DNA of 64,000 nucleotides from Vibrio sp. 14G-20 (GCF_026241515.1 NZ_JAPHPW010000019.1:1-64000), one strand, 5' to 3'. Shown: positions 36,208 through 46,827, counted from the first letter of the stretch. Notes: generated from the letters alone by a model not told the origin. Translations and numbers: made by a program.

Positions 36208-36928
36208 CTTTCTAGCACTCACTTCTTAAAAATCACTCTTCATAAAGCCATCAATAAAACATCAAAACGAACAAATTTAACTCACCTATGTTTTGAGAGA
36301 AACATAGAGAATTGGGGCAGGAAACACCCTTCATATGCGGACTTAAAACTAATTTTTCAAATAATAACAAATTAAAACACAGATCACACTTAGCCTTACG
36401 GAACAGGCATCTATTAAATGTTACTTACAAAAATCTGACATAGATCTCACCAAGTCAAAATATAGAGTATAAACACTAAAAAACAAGTCATACCCATTAA
36501 TTATCAATAAGTTAATTACATTAAAAATACAAAAATCAAAAACACACAAATTTCATCTGGTCTGAACAGATCATAGTGGCCTCTGGGAGCATTGTATCGG
36601 CAACTCACCTCGGGTAGCCTGCTCAACCATTAAACAAATTCACACGTTTTCATTGCGGATAACTGCTTTCCGTTAAGCAGTACTTTGGACAGGATTTAAA
36701 TGGACATTACCCTCACATTCGAATACCCCCTTCACGCATGAAACACGTTCTCAACGTCTGCAAGTCAATGAACTTCGCACTCCCTATTTCAGTCAGGTGG
36801 CCAACTTTCGGCAGCCTTACTCTTCAGCTGCGTTTGCCCAAATCTGTTTCAGATTTATTTTCGATTCAATTAAAAGCGCAGCCTCAAAACACGACATCGC
36901 CCTCAGTGATTTCAAGTGGAGACTCATA
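36208..36928. promoter_or_regulatory. pfaE-pfaA divergent control region (720 bases)
   Basis: No supported gene lies here. The stretch 36340-36560 is very AT-rich. Nearer pfaA are a hairpin, ACTGCTT-N6-AAGCAGT (36662-36681), and a short palindrome, TCTGAACAGA (36559-36568). A frame of 63 codons (36738-36929) ends in TAA overlapping the pfaA ATG (TAATG) but has no ribosome site. I could not identify a clear sigma-70 promoter, and no pfaR-type regulator gene is present. Confidence 0.55.
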
Positions 36929-39900
36929 ATGAGCCAACCCGAAAAAAATACACCGGAATCAGTCGACGACACTCGACTTAATAAACGTCTTAAAGACATG
37001 CCTATTGCTATCGTTGGTATGGCAAGCATGTTTGCGAACTCTCGTTACTTAAACAAGTTCTGGGATTTGATCAGCGAAAAGATCGATGCAATTACCGAAG
37101 TGCCTGATACGCACTGGCGTCCAGAAGATTACTACGATTCAGATCGTACAACGCCAGACAAATCTTACTGTAAGCGCGGCGGTTTCATCCCAGAAGTCGA
37201 CTTCAACCCTATGGAATTCGGTCTTCCGCCAAATATCCTAGAACTGACTGATACGTCACAGCTGCTTTCTCTGATTGTGGCAAAAGAAGTACTTGAAGAT
37301 GCAAAACTTCCAGAGGGTTACGATCGCGACAAGATCGGTATTACGCTTGGTGTTGGTGGCGGTCAGAAGATTGCCCAAAGCTTGAATGCTCGTCTGCAAT
37401 ACCCTGTTTTGAAAAAAGTCTTCAAGAGCAGTGGCATCAACGACGCAGACAGCGAAATGCTGATCAAAAAATTCCAAGATCAATACATCCATTGGGAAGA
37501 GAACTCATTCCCTGGTTCATTGGGTAACGTAATTTCAGGTCGTATTGCTAACCGCTTTGATCTTGGTGGCATCAACTGTGTGGTAGACGCTGCGTGTGCT
37601 GGTTCTCTAGCCGCAATGCGTATGGCTCTAAGTGAGCTGGTTGAAGGCCGCAGTGAAATGATGATCACGGGTGGCGTGTGTACTGATAACTCACCAACCA
37701 TGTACATGAGCTTCTCGAAAACGCCAGCATTCACCACTAATGAAACCATTCAACCTTTCGACATCGACTCAAAAGGCATGATGATTGGTGAAGGCATCGG
37801 CATGGTAGCTCTTAAGCGTCTTGAAGATGCAGAGCGCGATGGCGACAGAATCTACTCCGTGATTAAAGGTGTCGGTTCTTCTTCGGATGGTAAGTTCAAG
37901 AGTATCTACGCGCCTCGCCCTGAAGGACAAGCAAAAGCACTGAAACGCGCTTACGATGATGCTGGTTTCGCACCGCACACGCTTGGCCTTTTAGAAGCGC
38001 ACGGCACAGGTACAGCAGCAGGCGATGTTGCTGAATTTGGCGGCCTAAACTCGGTATTCAGTGAGAACAATGAAGAGAAGCAACACATTGCGTTAGGCTC
38101 TGTGAAATCTCAAATTGGTCACACTAAATCAACCGCGGGTACTGCAGGTTTAATCAAAGCTGCATTAGCACTACACCACAAAGTACTGCCGCCAACGATC
38201 AACGTATCGGCTCCGAATCCTAAGTTGGATATCGAGAACTCACCGTTCTACCTAAACACACAAACGCGTCCTTGGATGAAACGTGTTGACGGCACACCAC
38301 GCCGTGCAGGTATCAGCTCATTTGGTTTTGGTGGCACTAACTTCCACGTTGTATTGGAAGAGTACACTCCAGAACACGCTCGCGGTGACAAATACCGTCA
38401 GCGCCAAGTACCGCAAACTCTGTTATTCAGCGCAGAATCTCGTCAAGCACTGATCAATGAACTAAAACAGGTTTCAACTCAAACTGCAGATGCTGCGTTC
38501 AAGCTGGAAGCGCTTGCTGAGCAACACGCTCTACGCGAAATTGACGCTAAGCATGCTCGTATTGGTTTAGTTGTCACTGACCAAGTAGACCTTCAAGCGC
38601 AACTGACTCAAGCGCTTTCTATGCTTGAGAGCCAAACCAAAGCACATTGGCAGATGCCAAACGGCACTAGCTACCGTGAGTCGGCACTGATTGCTGCAAA
38701 CGGCGCAGGTAAAGTGGCAGCGCTATTTGCAGGTCAAGGTTCGCAGTACCTAAACATGGGTCGCGAGCTTGCTTGTCATTATCCTGAAATGCGCCAACAG
38801 CTTGCTCAAGCGGATCAAGTATTTGGTCAGCACAAGAAAACGGCTCTGTCGCAAATTCTGTTCCCAATTCCAACTTTCACACCAGAAGCAACCAAGGCTC
38901 AAGAAGCGGTGTTAACCAACACGGCCAATGCGCAAAGTGCGATTGGTACTGTGTCTATGGGTCAGTTCGACATCATGACTCAAGCTGGCTTCAAAGCCGA
39001 CATGGTCGCAGGTCATAGCTTTGGTGAACTAAGTGCACTATGTGCATCGGGTGTTATCTCGCAAGACGATTACTACCAATTAGCTTTCGCTCGTGGCGAT
39101 GCGATGGCAGCGACACCTGAACAAGGCGACAGCGGTACTATGTTTGCGGTCATCCTAGACGCAGACAAGCTTCCAGCCGTTGAAAGCTGCATCAGCCAAT
39201 TTGAAGGCGTGAGTATTGCCAACTACAATGCCCCTACTCAACTGGTTATTGCAGGTCCAACTGCGACGGTTCAACAAGCAGCACAAGCGCTAACAGAACA
39301 AGGCTTCAAAGCGATTGCTCTGCCAGTGTCTGGTGCTTTCCACACACCACTTGTTGCTCACGCTCAAAAACCATTTGCTGCTGCAATTGATAAAGCTTCA
39401 TTCAGCGCTCCAACGCTGCCGCTTTACTCAAACGCAACGGGCAAACTGCACAGCAAAGACGCTAAAGCGATCAAGAAAGCATTCAAACAGCACATGCTGC
39501 AATCGGTTCGTTTCAGCGAGCAAATTGAAGCGATGTATGAAGCAGGCGCGCGTGTATTCGTTGAGTTCGGTCCGAAAAACATTCTTCAAAAGCTGGTTGA
39601 GAAAACATTGGCTGATAAGAACGAAGAGCTTTACGCAATCAGCATCAACCCAAGCCCTAAAGGCGACAGTGACCAACAGCTTCGTTTAGCTGCGGTTCAA
39701 CTGTGCGTGGCAGGTGTTTCATTAGACAACATTGACCCTTACCAAGCTGACATTGCTGAACCTGCAAAGGCATCACCAATGAACATCAAGCTGAATGCAA
39801 CCAACTACATCAGCCCAGCTACTCGTAAGAAAATGGATCAATCATTGGCTTCGGGCAACGTCACCGAAAAGACTGAGATTGTTGAAGTGAAAGTTGAAGT

Positions 39901-42900
39901 CGAGAAAATCGTGGAAAAAGAAGTGATTAAAACAGAAATCGTTGAAGTACCTGTGGCTGCTCCTCAAGCTTCAAATGTACAACAGTCAGCTGCTCCAGCA
40001 CCAAGTGCACAAGTAGTAACAGCAGCTCAACAGCCACAAGTGGTTCAAACAGCCCCAGCGACTAGTCAGCCTGCAGCTTCAGTAACCGTTGATGAGTCTT
40101 CACTGCAATCGTTCTTCAATGCTCAACAACAAGCAGCAGAAGTACATCAGCAATTCTTGGCGATTCCTCAGCAATACGGTGACACATTCAACACCCTAAT
40201 GTCTGAGCAAGCGAAAATGGCAACAGCTGGCGTAGCAATTCCTGAGAACCTACAGCGTTCTATGGAGATGTTCCACCAGCACCAAGCTGAAACGCTAAAA
40301 GCGCACGCTCATTACCTAGAGATGCAAGCGCACAGCAACAACTCAGCACTTAATATGCTGACGCAAGGTTCAGTGCAAACGGCACAACCCACCTTCGTTG
40401 CTTCTGTAAATGCTCAGCCAGCGATTCAAGATCCAGATACTCCAGCAGCTATCGTTCAACAGCCTGTAGCTCAAGTACAAGCGACTTCTGTACAAGCTCA
40501 GTCTGTTCAAGCTGCGCCGGTTCAAAATACAACAACTCAGAAAGCTCCAGTACAGAAAGCAGCTCCTGCACCGCAAGTAGCGGCTCAAGCGGCAGCACCG
40601 GTTGCAGCTCAACCCTTGCCAGTTAAAGCGCAACCGACTCCTGTGGCTGCACCAGTAGCAGTACAATCAGCCGATGCTGAAAAAGTGATGCTAGAAGTGG
40701 TCGCCGAGAAAACGGGTTACCCAACGGAGATGCTTGATCTAGAAATGGACATGGAAGCAGACCTTGGTATCGACTCAATCAAGCGCGTAGAGATCCTTGG
40801 TACCGTTCAAGACGAAATGCCGAACCTACCTGAGCTGAACCCTGAAGATTTAGCTGAGTGTCGTACTCTTGGTGAAATCGTTACCTACATGAACAGCAAG
40901 ATGCCTTCTGGAGTTTCAACTAATGAAGCTGCACCAGTTCAAGCAGCTGCTGTAGTTAATGGTCTTGATGCAAAAATCGTTCAACAAACCATGCTAGAAG
41001 TGGTTGCTGAGAAGACAGGTTACCCAACGGAAATGCTTGATCTAGAAATGGATATGGAAGCAGACCTTGGTATCGATTCAATCAAGCGTGTTGAGATTCT
41101 TGGTACGGTTCAAGATGAACTGCCTACTCTTCCAGAGCTAAACCCTGAAGATTTAGCTGAGTGTCGCACTCTTGGCGAAATCGTTGCTTACATGAACAGT
41201 AAACTTCCGGCTTCTGCTCCTGTAGTCGCTCAACCTGCAGCAACTTCAGTTCAAGCAGTTAGCGGACTAGATGCGGCTGTCGTTCAAAAAACCATGTTAG
41301 AAGTAGTAGCAGAGAAAACGGGCTACCCAACTGAAATGCTAGACCTAGCAATGGACATGGAAGCCGACCTTGGTATCGACTCAATCAAGCGTGTTGAAAT
41401 CCTAGGTACGGTACAAGACGAATTACCGACTCTTCCAGAGCTCAACCCTGAAGATCTCGCAGAGTGTCGCACTCTAGGTGAAATCGTAGCCTACATGAAC
41501 AGCAAGCTTCCGGCTTCTGCTCCTGTAGCAGCTCAAGCATCTGCACCAGCGCAAGCAGTATCAAACGGTTTAAACGCAGAACAAGTTCAAAGCACAATGC
41601 TGAGCGTAGTGGCTGATAAAACGGGCTACCCAACAGAAATGCTCGACCTAGCAATGGACATGGAAGCAGACCTTGGCATCGACTCAATCAAACGTGTTGA
41701 GATCCTTGGTACGGTTCAAGACCAGCTACCAACATTGCCAGAGCTAAACCCTGAAGACCTAGCTGAGTGTCGTACTCTTGGCGAAATCGTTGACTACATG
41801 AATAGCAAGTTAGCTCCTAGTTCGGAAGCAGCGACAGTAGCTCCTGCTGCAGAAGTAGAGGCAATTGTAGAAAGCGCGAGCAACGACCTAAACCCTGCTC
41901 ATGTTCAATCCACAATGATGGAAGTGGTTGCCGACAAAACAGGCTACCCAGCAGAAATGCTCGACCTAGCGATGGACATGGAAGCAGATCTTGGTATCGA
42001 CTCTATCAAACGCGTTGAAATTCTAGGAACGGTTCAAGACCAACTACCAACGCTGCCAGAACTAAACCCTGAAGACTTAGCTGAGTGTCGTACGCTTGGT
42101 GAAATCGTTACTTACATGCAAAGCAAGCTATCCGCTGCTGCACCCGTAGTGACTCCAAAAGCTGAGTCAGTAACGCCTATCGCAGAAACAGCGACAGCGG
42201 AACTTCCTCCACACAATGAGGTGGCGCTAAAAAAGCTACCAGCGGCAGATAAACTCGTCGATTGTTTCTCAAAAGACGCTTGTGTCGTGATCACAGATGA
42301 TGGTCACAACGCCGGTGTTCTAGCAGAAAAGTTGACCGCTAACGGCATTCAAGTTGCCGTAGTGCGTAGTGCCCTTTCTGCCGCGTCACCTTTAAACAGT
42401 GAAATCGCAAGCTACACACTCAACAGCGTCGATGATGCTGGTGTGACTGCAGTTATTAACGACATCGAAGCAGACCTTAAAACGTCGAACAAAGTGATTG
42501 CTGGCTTCATTCACCTACAAGCTATCGTTGATGCAAAACAAAGCAACGAGCAAGCGGTTAACTTGAATGCAGATTCAAGAGCTTCGCTAACCACAGCGTT
42601 CTTGTTCGCGAAGCACCTAAATGGCCAACTGAATGCGGTTTCTGGTCGCAGCGTGTTCTTCACGCTAAGCCGTATCGATGGTGGCTTTGGTTACCTAGAT
42701 GCTAAGCAATTAGCGAATGCAGAACTTAACCAAGCGGCGCTGTCTGGTCTAACTAAGACACTAAGCCATGAATGGTCAAACGTGTTCTGCCGTGCATTGG
42801 ATGCTGACGCTTCTATTGATGCTCGTCACCTAGCTGAAGCTATCACAGGCGAACTGTTCGATATCGATACCAACACGGTTGAAATCGGCCTTAGCCATGC

Positions 42901-44779
42901 AGAAAACGGTGAATCTGGTCGTGCAACATTGATTGCTGCAACACCAGGCGCTGCACAAACTAAAAACACAGGCGCTCAACTCACCAAGAGCGACAAAGTT
43001 CTGGTGACGGGTGGCGCTAAAGGCGTGACGTTTGAATGTGCACTGACGCTTGCTAAGCAATGTAAGTCTCACTTCATTCTTGCAGGTCGTAGTAAGCATA
43101 TTACTTCAGCTGAGCTACCTCAGTGGGCACAAGGCAAGCAAGAGAAAGAGCTAAAACCAGCGGCTATCGCTCACCTACAAGCGACGGGTGATAAGCCAAC
43201 GCCGAAAAAAGTTGATGCCTTGCTAAAACCGGTATTGAGCAGCCTTGAAATCAACGCAGCACTTGCCGCTTTCAACGAGATTGGCGCGAGTGCTGAATAC
43301 CTAAGCCTAGATGTATCGAACCATGAGTCAGTAGCCAAAACACTGGCGAATTTCGAAGGCATCACAGGTCTTATCCACGGTGCTGGTGTACTGGCTGACA
43401 AACACATTCAAGATAAAACACTTGATGAACTAAACATGGTTTACGGCACGAAAGTGGGTGGACTAGAAGCGGTTCTTGGTGGTCTTGATAGCAGCAAGCT
43501 AAAACTGATTGCGATGTTCTCTTCGGCGGCAGGTTTCTACGGAAACACAGGTCAAAGTGACTACTCGATGTCGAACGAGATCCTAAACAAAGCGGCTCTA
43601 CAGCTGTCTGCTCGCAACCCTCAAGCGAAAGTGATGAGCTTCAACTGGGGACCGTGGGACGGTGGCATGGTAAACGCAGCACTGAAACGTATGTTCACAG
43701 AGCGCGGTGTTTACGTGATTCCTCTTCAAGCAGGTGCAGAGCTGTTTAGTTCTCAACTACTGAACGAAACTGGCATTCAACTGCTGGTTGGTACGAGCAT
43801 GCAAGGTTCTGACAACAAGGAAGCTGCTGTAAAAAAGCTTAATGCGGAGTCTGTGCATCTTGCAAAGAGTCCGCTGAATACAAGCATCACTGTGACACGT
43901 CGTCTTAACCCGAAGGCATTGCCTTTCATTCAAGATCACTGCATTGCCGGTAACCCAGTGTTACCGACTGTGTGTGCCATCCAATGGATGCGTGAAGTCG
44001 CAGAGCAACTGTTAGGGGTGAACGTTAGCGTTCACAACTACAAACTGCTTAAGGGTGTGATTTTTGATACTGATGAAGTGCAAGAGCTGAAACTGGTTCT
44101 TTCTTCTGACGCTAAATCAAAAGATCAGCTAAAAGCAGTGATCAGTTGCCAAGGGCGACCACAGTATCAAGCTCAGTTGCAAGTTGCCTCAGTGCAAATG
44201 TCTGAAGATGTTCAACAAGCGTCAGTAAAACGCTTTGAAGCCAGCACTTCAACACCTGTAACAACGGCACAAGCTCTATACAGTGACGGCACTCTGTTTC
44301 ATGGACCAAGATTGCAAGGTATTACCTCAGTTGAACGCTTTGACGACTTAGGCTTATTGGCTCAATGCCGGTTACCTCAGATTGAAAACAGCGACTGCGG
44401 ATCATTTATTCCGAAGCAAGGTTTTGGTGATAGCCAGCCATTTGCAGAAGATTATTTACTGCAAGCCATGTTGGTATGGGCTCGATTGAAATACGGCGCA
44501 GCAAGTCTACCATCTGCGATCAGTGAATTTATTTGTTACGCACCGATGCACAATGGTGACCAAGGTTGGCTAGAGCTGAACGTGATAAAAAGCACGGCTC
44601 GTTCACTGCAAGCTGATATCTCGCTTTACCACCAAGATGGTCGTTTAAGCGCTGTAATGAAAGGTGCCAAAGTCACCATCAGCAGGGGATTGAATGACGC
44701 ATTTTTGCCGAAGTCTAGTTCAGCAGTAGCGAGTAAGCCTAAAGCGGATAAGAAAACAGAAAAGGAGCAATTGTCATAG
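36929..44779 (+). CDS. pfaA: polyunsaturated fatty acid synthase subunit PfaA (KS-MAT-5xACP-KR-DH)
   Basis: This 2616-aa iterative polyketide-synthase-like protein has five parts. The ketosynthase (about residues 25-480) has active Cys223 in DAACAGS plus EAHGTGT and KSQIGHTKS. The malonyl-CoA:ACP transacylase (about 600-900) has GQGSQY and Ser697 in GHSFGE. A Gln/Pro/Ala-rich linker leads to five ACPs starting near residues 1254, 1355, 1456, 1557 and 1663, each with LGIDSIKR. The ketoreductase (about 2020-2290) has LVTGGAKGVT and a Ser/Tyr/Asn set in SSAAGFYGNTGQSDYSMSN. A PKS-type dehydratase domain begins at HCIAGNPVLP (about 2337). The frame extends 44 codons upstream, but ATG 36929 has GGAG at good spacing and the family-like MSQPEKN. 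Confidence 0.97.
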   Translation: MSQPEKNTPESVDDTRLNKRLKDMPIAIVGMASMFANSRYLNKFWDLISEKIDAITEVPDTHWRPEDYYDSDRTTPDKSYCKRGGFIPEVDFNPMEFGLPPNILELTDTSQLLSLIVAKEVLEDAKLPEGYDRDKIGITLGVGGGQKIAQSLNARLQYPVLKKVFKSSGINDADSEMLIKKFQDQYIHWEENSFPGSLGNVISGRIANRFDLGGINCVVDAACAGSLAAMRMALSELVEGRSEMMITGGVCTDNSPTMYMSFSKTPAFTTNETIQPFDIDSKGMMIGEGIGMVALKRLEDAERDGDRIYSVIKGVGSSSDGKFKSIYAPRPEGQAKALKRAYDDAGFAPHTLGLLEAHGTGTAAGDVAEFGGLNSVFSENNEEKQHIALGSVKSQIGHTKSTAGTAGLIKAALALHHKVLPPTINVSAPNPKLDIENSPFYLNTQTRPWMKRVDGTPRRAGISSFGFGGTNFHVVLEEYTPEHARGDKYRQRQVPQTLLFSAESRQALINELKQVSTQTADAAFKLEALAEQHALREIDAKHARIGLVVTDQVDLQAQLTQALSMLESQTKAHWQMPNGTSYRESALIAANGAGKVAALFAGQGSQYLNMGRELACHYPEMRQQLAQADQVFGQHKKTALSQILFPIPTFTPEATKAQEAVLTNTANAQSAIGTVSMGQFDIMTQAGFKADMVAGHSFGELSALCASGVISQDDYYQLAFARGDAMAATPEQGDSGTMFAVILDADKLPAVESCISQFEGVSIANYNAPTQLVIAGPTATVQQAAQALTEQGFKAIALPVSGAFHTPLVAHAQKPFAAAIDKASFSAPTLPLYSNATGKLHSKDAKAIKKAFKQHMLQSVRFSEQIEAMYEAGARVFVEFGPKNILQKLVEKTLADKNEELYAISINPSPKGDSDQQLRLAAVQLCVAGVSLDNIDPYQADIAEPAKASPMNIKLNATNYISPATRKKMDQSLASGNVTEKTEIVEVKVEVEKIVEKEVIKTEIVEVPVAAPQASNVQQSAAPAPSAQVVTAAQQPQVVQTAPATSQPAASVTVDESSLQSFFNAQQQAAEVHQQFLAIPQQYGDTFNTLMSEQAKMATAGVAIPENLQRSMEMFHQHQAETLKAHAHYLEMQAHSNNSALNMLTQGSVQTAQPTFVASVNAQPAIQDPDTPAAIVQQPVAQVQATSVQAQSVQAAPVQNTTTQKAPVQKAAPAPQVAAQAAAPVAAQPLPVKAQPTPVAAPVAVQSADAEKVMLEVVAEKTGYPTEMLDLEMDMEADLGIDSIKRVEILGTVQDEMPNLPELNPEDLAECRTLGEIVTYMNSKMPSGVSTNEAAPVQAAAVVNGLDAKIVQQTMLEVVAEKTGYPTEMLDLEMDMEADLGIDSIKRVEILGTVQDELPTLPELNPEDLAECRTLGEIVAYMNSKLPASAPVVAQPAATSVQAVSGLDAAVVQKTMLEVVAEKTGYPTEMLDLAMDMEADLGIDSIKRVEILGTVQDELPTLPELNPEDLAECRTLGEIVAYMNSKLPASAPVAAQASAPAQAVSNGLNAEQVQSTMLSVVADKTGYPTEMLDLAMDMEADLGIDSIKRVEILGTVQDQLPTLPELNPEDLAECRTLGEIVDYMNSKLAPSSEAATVAPAAEVEAIVESASNDLNPAHVQSTMMEVVADKTGYPAEMLDLAMDMEADLGIDSIKRVEILGTVQDQLPTLPELNPEDLAECRTLGEIVTYMQSKLSAAAPVVTPKAESVTPIAETATAELPPHNEVALKKLPAADKLVDCFSKDACVVITDDGHNAGVLAEKLTANGIQVAVVRSALSAASPLNSEIASYTLNSVDDAGVTAVINDIEADLKTSNKVIAGFIHLQAIVDAKQSNEQAVNLNADSRASLTTAFLFAKHLNGQLNAVSGRSVFFTLSRIDGGFGYLDAKQLANAELNQAALSGLTKTLSHEWSNVFCRALDADASIDARHLAEAITGELFDIDTNTVEIGLSHAENGESGRATLIAATPGAAQTKNTGAQLTKSDKVLVTGGAKGVTFECALTLAKQCKSHFILAGRSKHITSAELPQWAQGKQEKELKPAAIAHLQATGDKPTPKKVDALLKPVLSSLEINAALAAFNEIGASAEYLSLDVSNHESVAKTLANFEGITGLIHGAGVLADKHIQDKTLDELNMVYGTKVGGLEAVLGGLDSSKLKLIAMFSSAAGFYGNTGQSDYSMSNEILNKAALQLSARNPQAKVMSFNWGPWDGGMVNAALKRMFTERGVYVIPLQAGAELFSSQLLNETGIQLLVGTSMQGSDNKEAAVKKLNAESVHLAKSPLNTSITVTRRLNPKALPFIQDHCIAGNPVLPTVCAIQWMREVAEQLLGVNVSVHNYKLLKGVIFDTDEVQELKLVLSSDAKSKDQLKAVISCQGRPQYQAQLQVASVQMSEDVQQASVKRFEASTSTPVTTAQALYSDGTLFHGPRLQGITSVERFDDLGLLAQCRLPQIENSDCGSFIPKQGFGDSQPFAEDYLLQAMLVWARLKYGAASLPSAISEFICYAPMHNGDQGWLELNVIKSTARSLQADISLYHQDGRLSAVMKGAKVTISRGLNDAFLPKSSSAVASKPKADKKTEKEQLS
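40688..42132 (+). repeat. five tandem ACP-coding repeats within pfaA
   Basis: ACP modules begin at 40688, 40991, 41294, 41597 and 41915, with periods of 303, 303, 303 and 318 bases. Each encodes about 80 conserved residues around LGIDSIKRVEILGTVQD, then an Ala/Pro/Val linker of about 20 residues. Protein cores are nearly identical, and the DNA differs mostly at third codon positions. Repeats 2 and 3 also share the same linker start (KLPASAPV), which suggests recent duplication. Confidence 0.95.
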
Positions 44780-46827
44780 TGACTGTTCCTACTAATAAAG
44801 CGATGCCATTGCGCATCGCTCTTTTAGCTCAGCCAGCAAACGCAGCTGAGCTTTCTGCCGACTTATCACCATCGCTCTCTGAGATGATGACTGTTGTGGT
44901 TGATGGCAATTTTAATCAAGCGCTTACTCAAGTAATTGAGGCAGTCAATCAAGGTAGTGTTGTTAAACTTTGTTTGGATTCTCACGCTCTATCCTTAGTG
45001 ATGTTGAGTGCACTGACCGCTGCTCAAAACAAGATTCACCCACACGCGAATTTAGCGAGTTTTGCAGATGCAGCTATCGAAGATAGCGTTGAGCTTGCTC
45101 TGGATATTGCACGCCGCCCCGCGACAGATTTAAGCCATCAACAGCAATACTCAGCACTCTCTGCTTCGCAGCAGTTTGATGAATTGCTGAATATGGTTAA
45201 TGCGATATCGAGCCGTTCATTACCGAGCCATTCATCAGCTAATAATTACTGGTTCACTGAGCCGAACAAAGCACGTGTTGCTTCATTGACCTTTAATGAC
45301 GATAGCCAAAACGCAACCAGCCTGATACTGACTCAAGCGACCGGTTTGCAAGAACCAAAACCATTGCTATCGAGCGAACGTTTGATGTTTGTGGTTTCTG
45401 GCAATGGCCAAGCTGAATTGGTTTCTCAGTTAACCTTGTTAAGCGCAGAGCTTAAATGCATTAGCGATTCGGCGGACAGCGAAATTGCTATCGCCAGCTT
45501 GATGCATTCAAACCTAAGCCACTTCCAAAGCGTTCAGCACAATGCTGGCGTTGGTGCAAACATCGTGATTCAGGCGGCTACAATTGAGGCTGCAATACAA
45601 GAGATTACAACGCTAGAAAATGCGTTGCCAAAAGTAATGGCTGACAATAGCCAATACAAAACTCCTGCGGGTAGTTGTTTCTCACCGATGCCTCAAAGCA
45701 AAGGTGGCGTTGCATTTGTTTACCCTGGTGTTGGCACGGTTTATCCCGGTATGTTACGTGAATTTCACCACCATTTCCCACAGTTATTTGCTCGTTTAGA
45801 GCGCGAAGGTAACTTGAAAGAGATGCTGCAGGCTGAAAAAACCTACGCTGAAGACTCGCAAGAAATGTCACTCAGTGAATTGGCAATTGCCGGTGTGGGC
45901 AGTAGTTATCTGTTAACACAACTACTGTGTGATGAATTCAAAGTACAGCCAGACTTCGCTTTGGGTTACTCCAAGGGTGAAGCCTCAATGTGGGCGAGCT
46001 TAAATGTTTGGAAAAATCCACATGCGCTGATTGAGATGACTCAGACTAGCCCTATTTTCACGACGGCTATTTCTGGTGAACTCACAGCTGTGCGTCAAGA
46101 TTGGCAGCTGAACGGCAACGAAAGCATCCAATGGAATAGCTTTGTAGTTCGCAGTGATGCGCAAGCGATTGAAGCTCTATTACCGGAGTTTCCACGTGCT
46201 TATCTTGCCATCATCCAAGGTGACACCTGCGTATTAGCTGGTTGTGAAAGCACCTGTCGTGCATTGCTCAAGAAACTGGGTAAACGTGGCATTGCCGCGA
46301 ATCGTGTTACCGCAATGCACACTACACCAGCATTGAGCCAACATAGCCAAGTGCGTGAGTTTTACACGCAACCACTGTTCGACGAATTGCCAAAGCATAT
46401 CCGCTTTATCAGCGCAGCTGGCTTGCCAACTGGTGCACCAATCAATATCGACAGCGATAGCATCGCCCTTTCGATTGCCGACACTTTCTGTTCAACGCTG
46501 GATTTCACCGCGTTGATCCAGAGTGCACGTCAGCAAGGTGCTCGCCTGTTTGTCGAAGTGGGTGCCGATCGTCAAACCAGCACATTGATCGACAAGATCA
46601 ACCGCAGCGACAACGTAGCAGACCAGTACTGCTCAATCGCTTCCAATGCCAAAGGTGGTGACGATGTTGTCACGCTCATCAAGTGCATTGGTCAGCTCAT
46701 TACTCATCAAATCCCACTGTCTGTCGAGCCACTTATTCAAGGGCTAGAACAACAGATCACCGCCGCTAAGCAATTAAGTGGTGTCTCTCAAGGCAGCGCA
46801 GTGAATCATCAAGGAGAGCTAGTATGA
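44779..46827 (+). CDS. pfaB: polyunsaturated fatty acid synthase subunit PfaB (acyltransferase)
   Basis: The 682-aa protein has a C-terminal acyltransferase domain with the nucleophile motif GYSKGEASM (Ser398) and the upstream FVYPGVGTVYPGM (GxGxxYPG oxyanion region). The N-terminal 300 residues are a degenerate, ketosynthase-related region without catalytic residues. PfaB helps determine which PUFA (EPA or DHA) accumulates in marine bacteria. The start GTG overlaps the pfaA stop by one base (TAGTG). AAGGAG sits 13 bases upstream, a little far. A later ATG (MPLRIALL, nine codons in) is an alternative start. Confidence 0.93.
   Translation: MTVPTNKAMPLRIALLAQPANAAELSADLSPSLSEMMTVVVDGNFNQALTQVIEAVNQGSVVKLCLDSHALSLVMLSALTAAQNKIHPHANLASFADAAIEDSVELALDIARRPATDLSHQQQYSALSASQQFDELLNMVNAISSRSLPSHSSANNYWFTEPNKARVASLTFNDDSQNATSLILTQATGLQEPKPLLSSERLMFVVSGNGQAELVSQLTLLSAELKCISDSADSEIAIASLMHSNLSHFQSVQHNAGVGANIVIQAATIEAAIQEITTLENALPKVMADNSQYKTPAGSCFSPMPQSKGGVAFVYPGVGTVYPGMLREFHHHFPQLFARLEREGNLKEMLQAEKTYAEDSQEMSLSELAIAGVGSSYLLTQLLCDEFKVQPDFALGYSKGEASMWASLNVWKNPHALIEMTQTSPIFTTAISGELTAVRQDWQLNGNESIQWNSFVVRSDAQAIEALLPEFPRAYLAIIQGDTCVLAGCESTCRALLKKLGKRGIAANRVTAMHTTPALSQHSQVREFYTQPLFDELPKHIRFISAAGLPTGAPINIDSDSIALSIADTFCSTLDFTALIQSARQQGARLFVEVGADRQTSTLIDKINRSDNVADQYCSIASNAKGGDDVVTLIKCIGQLITHQIPLSVEPLIQGLEQQITAAKQLSGVSQGSAVNHQGELV

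Noticed and set aside
36797-36928. 44-codon N-terminal extension of pfaA
   Set aside because: The frame is open, but the extension has no ribosome site and is not family-like, while ATG 36929 has GGAG at ideal spacing and the expected MSQPEKN start.
39315-39689. 124-codon plus-strand frame inside pfaA
   Set aside because: It is an out-of-frame shadow of the MAT domain, Cys/Lys/Arg-rich and without a ribosome site.
40688-42132. Regularly spaced repeats suggesting a CRISPR-like or satellite array
   Set aside because: The repeats are about 240 coding bases each, in frame, and encode ACP domains.
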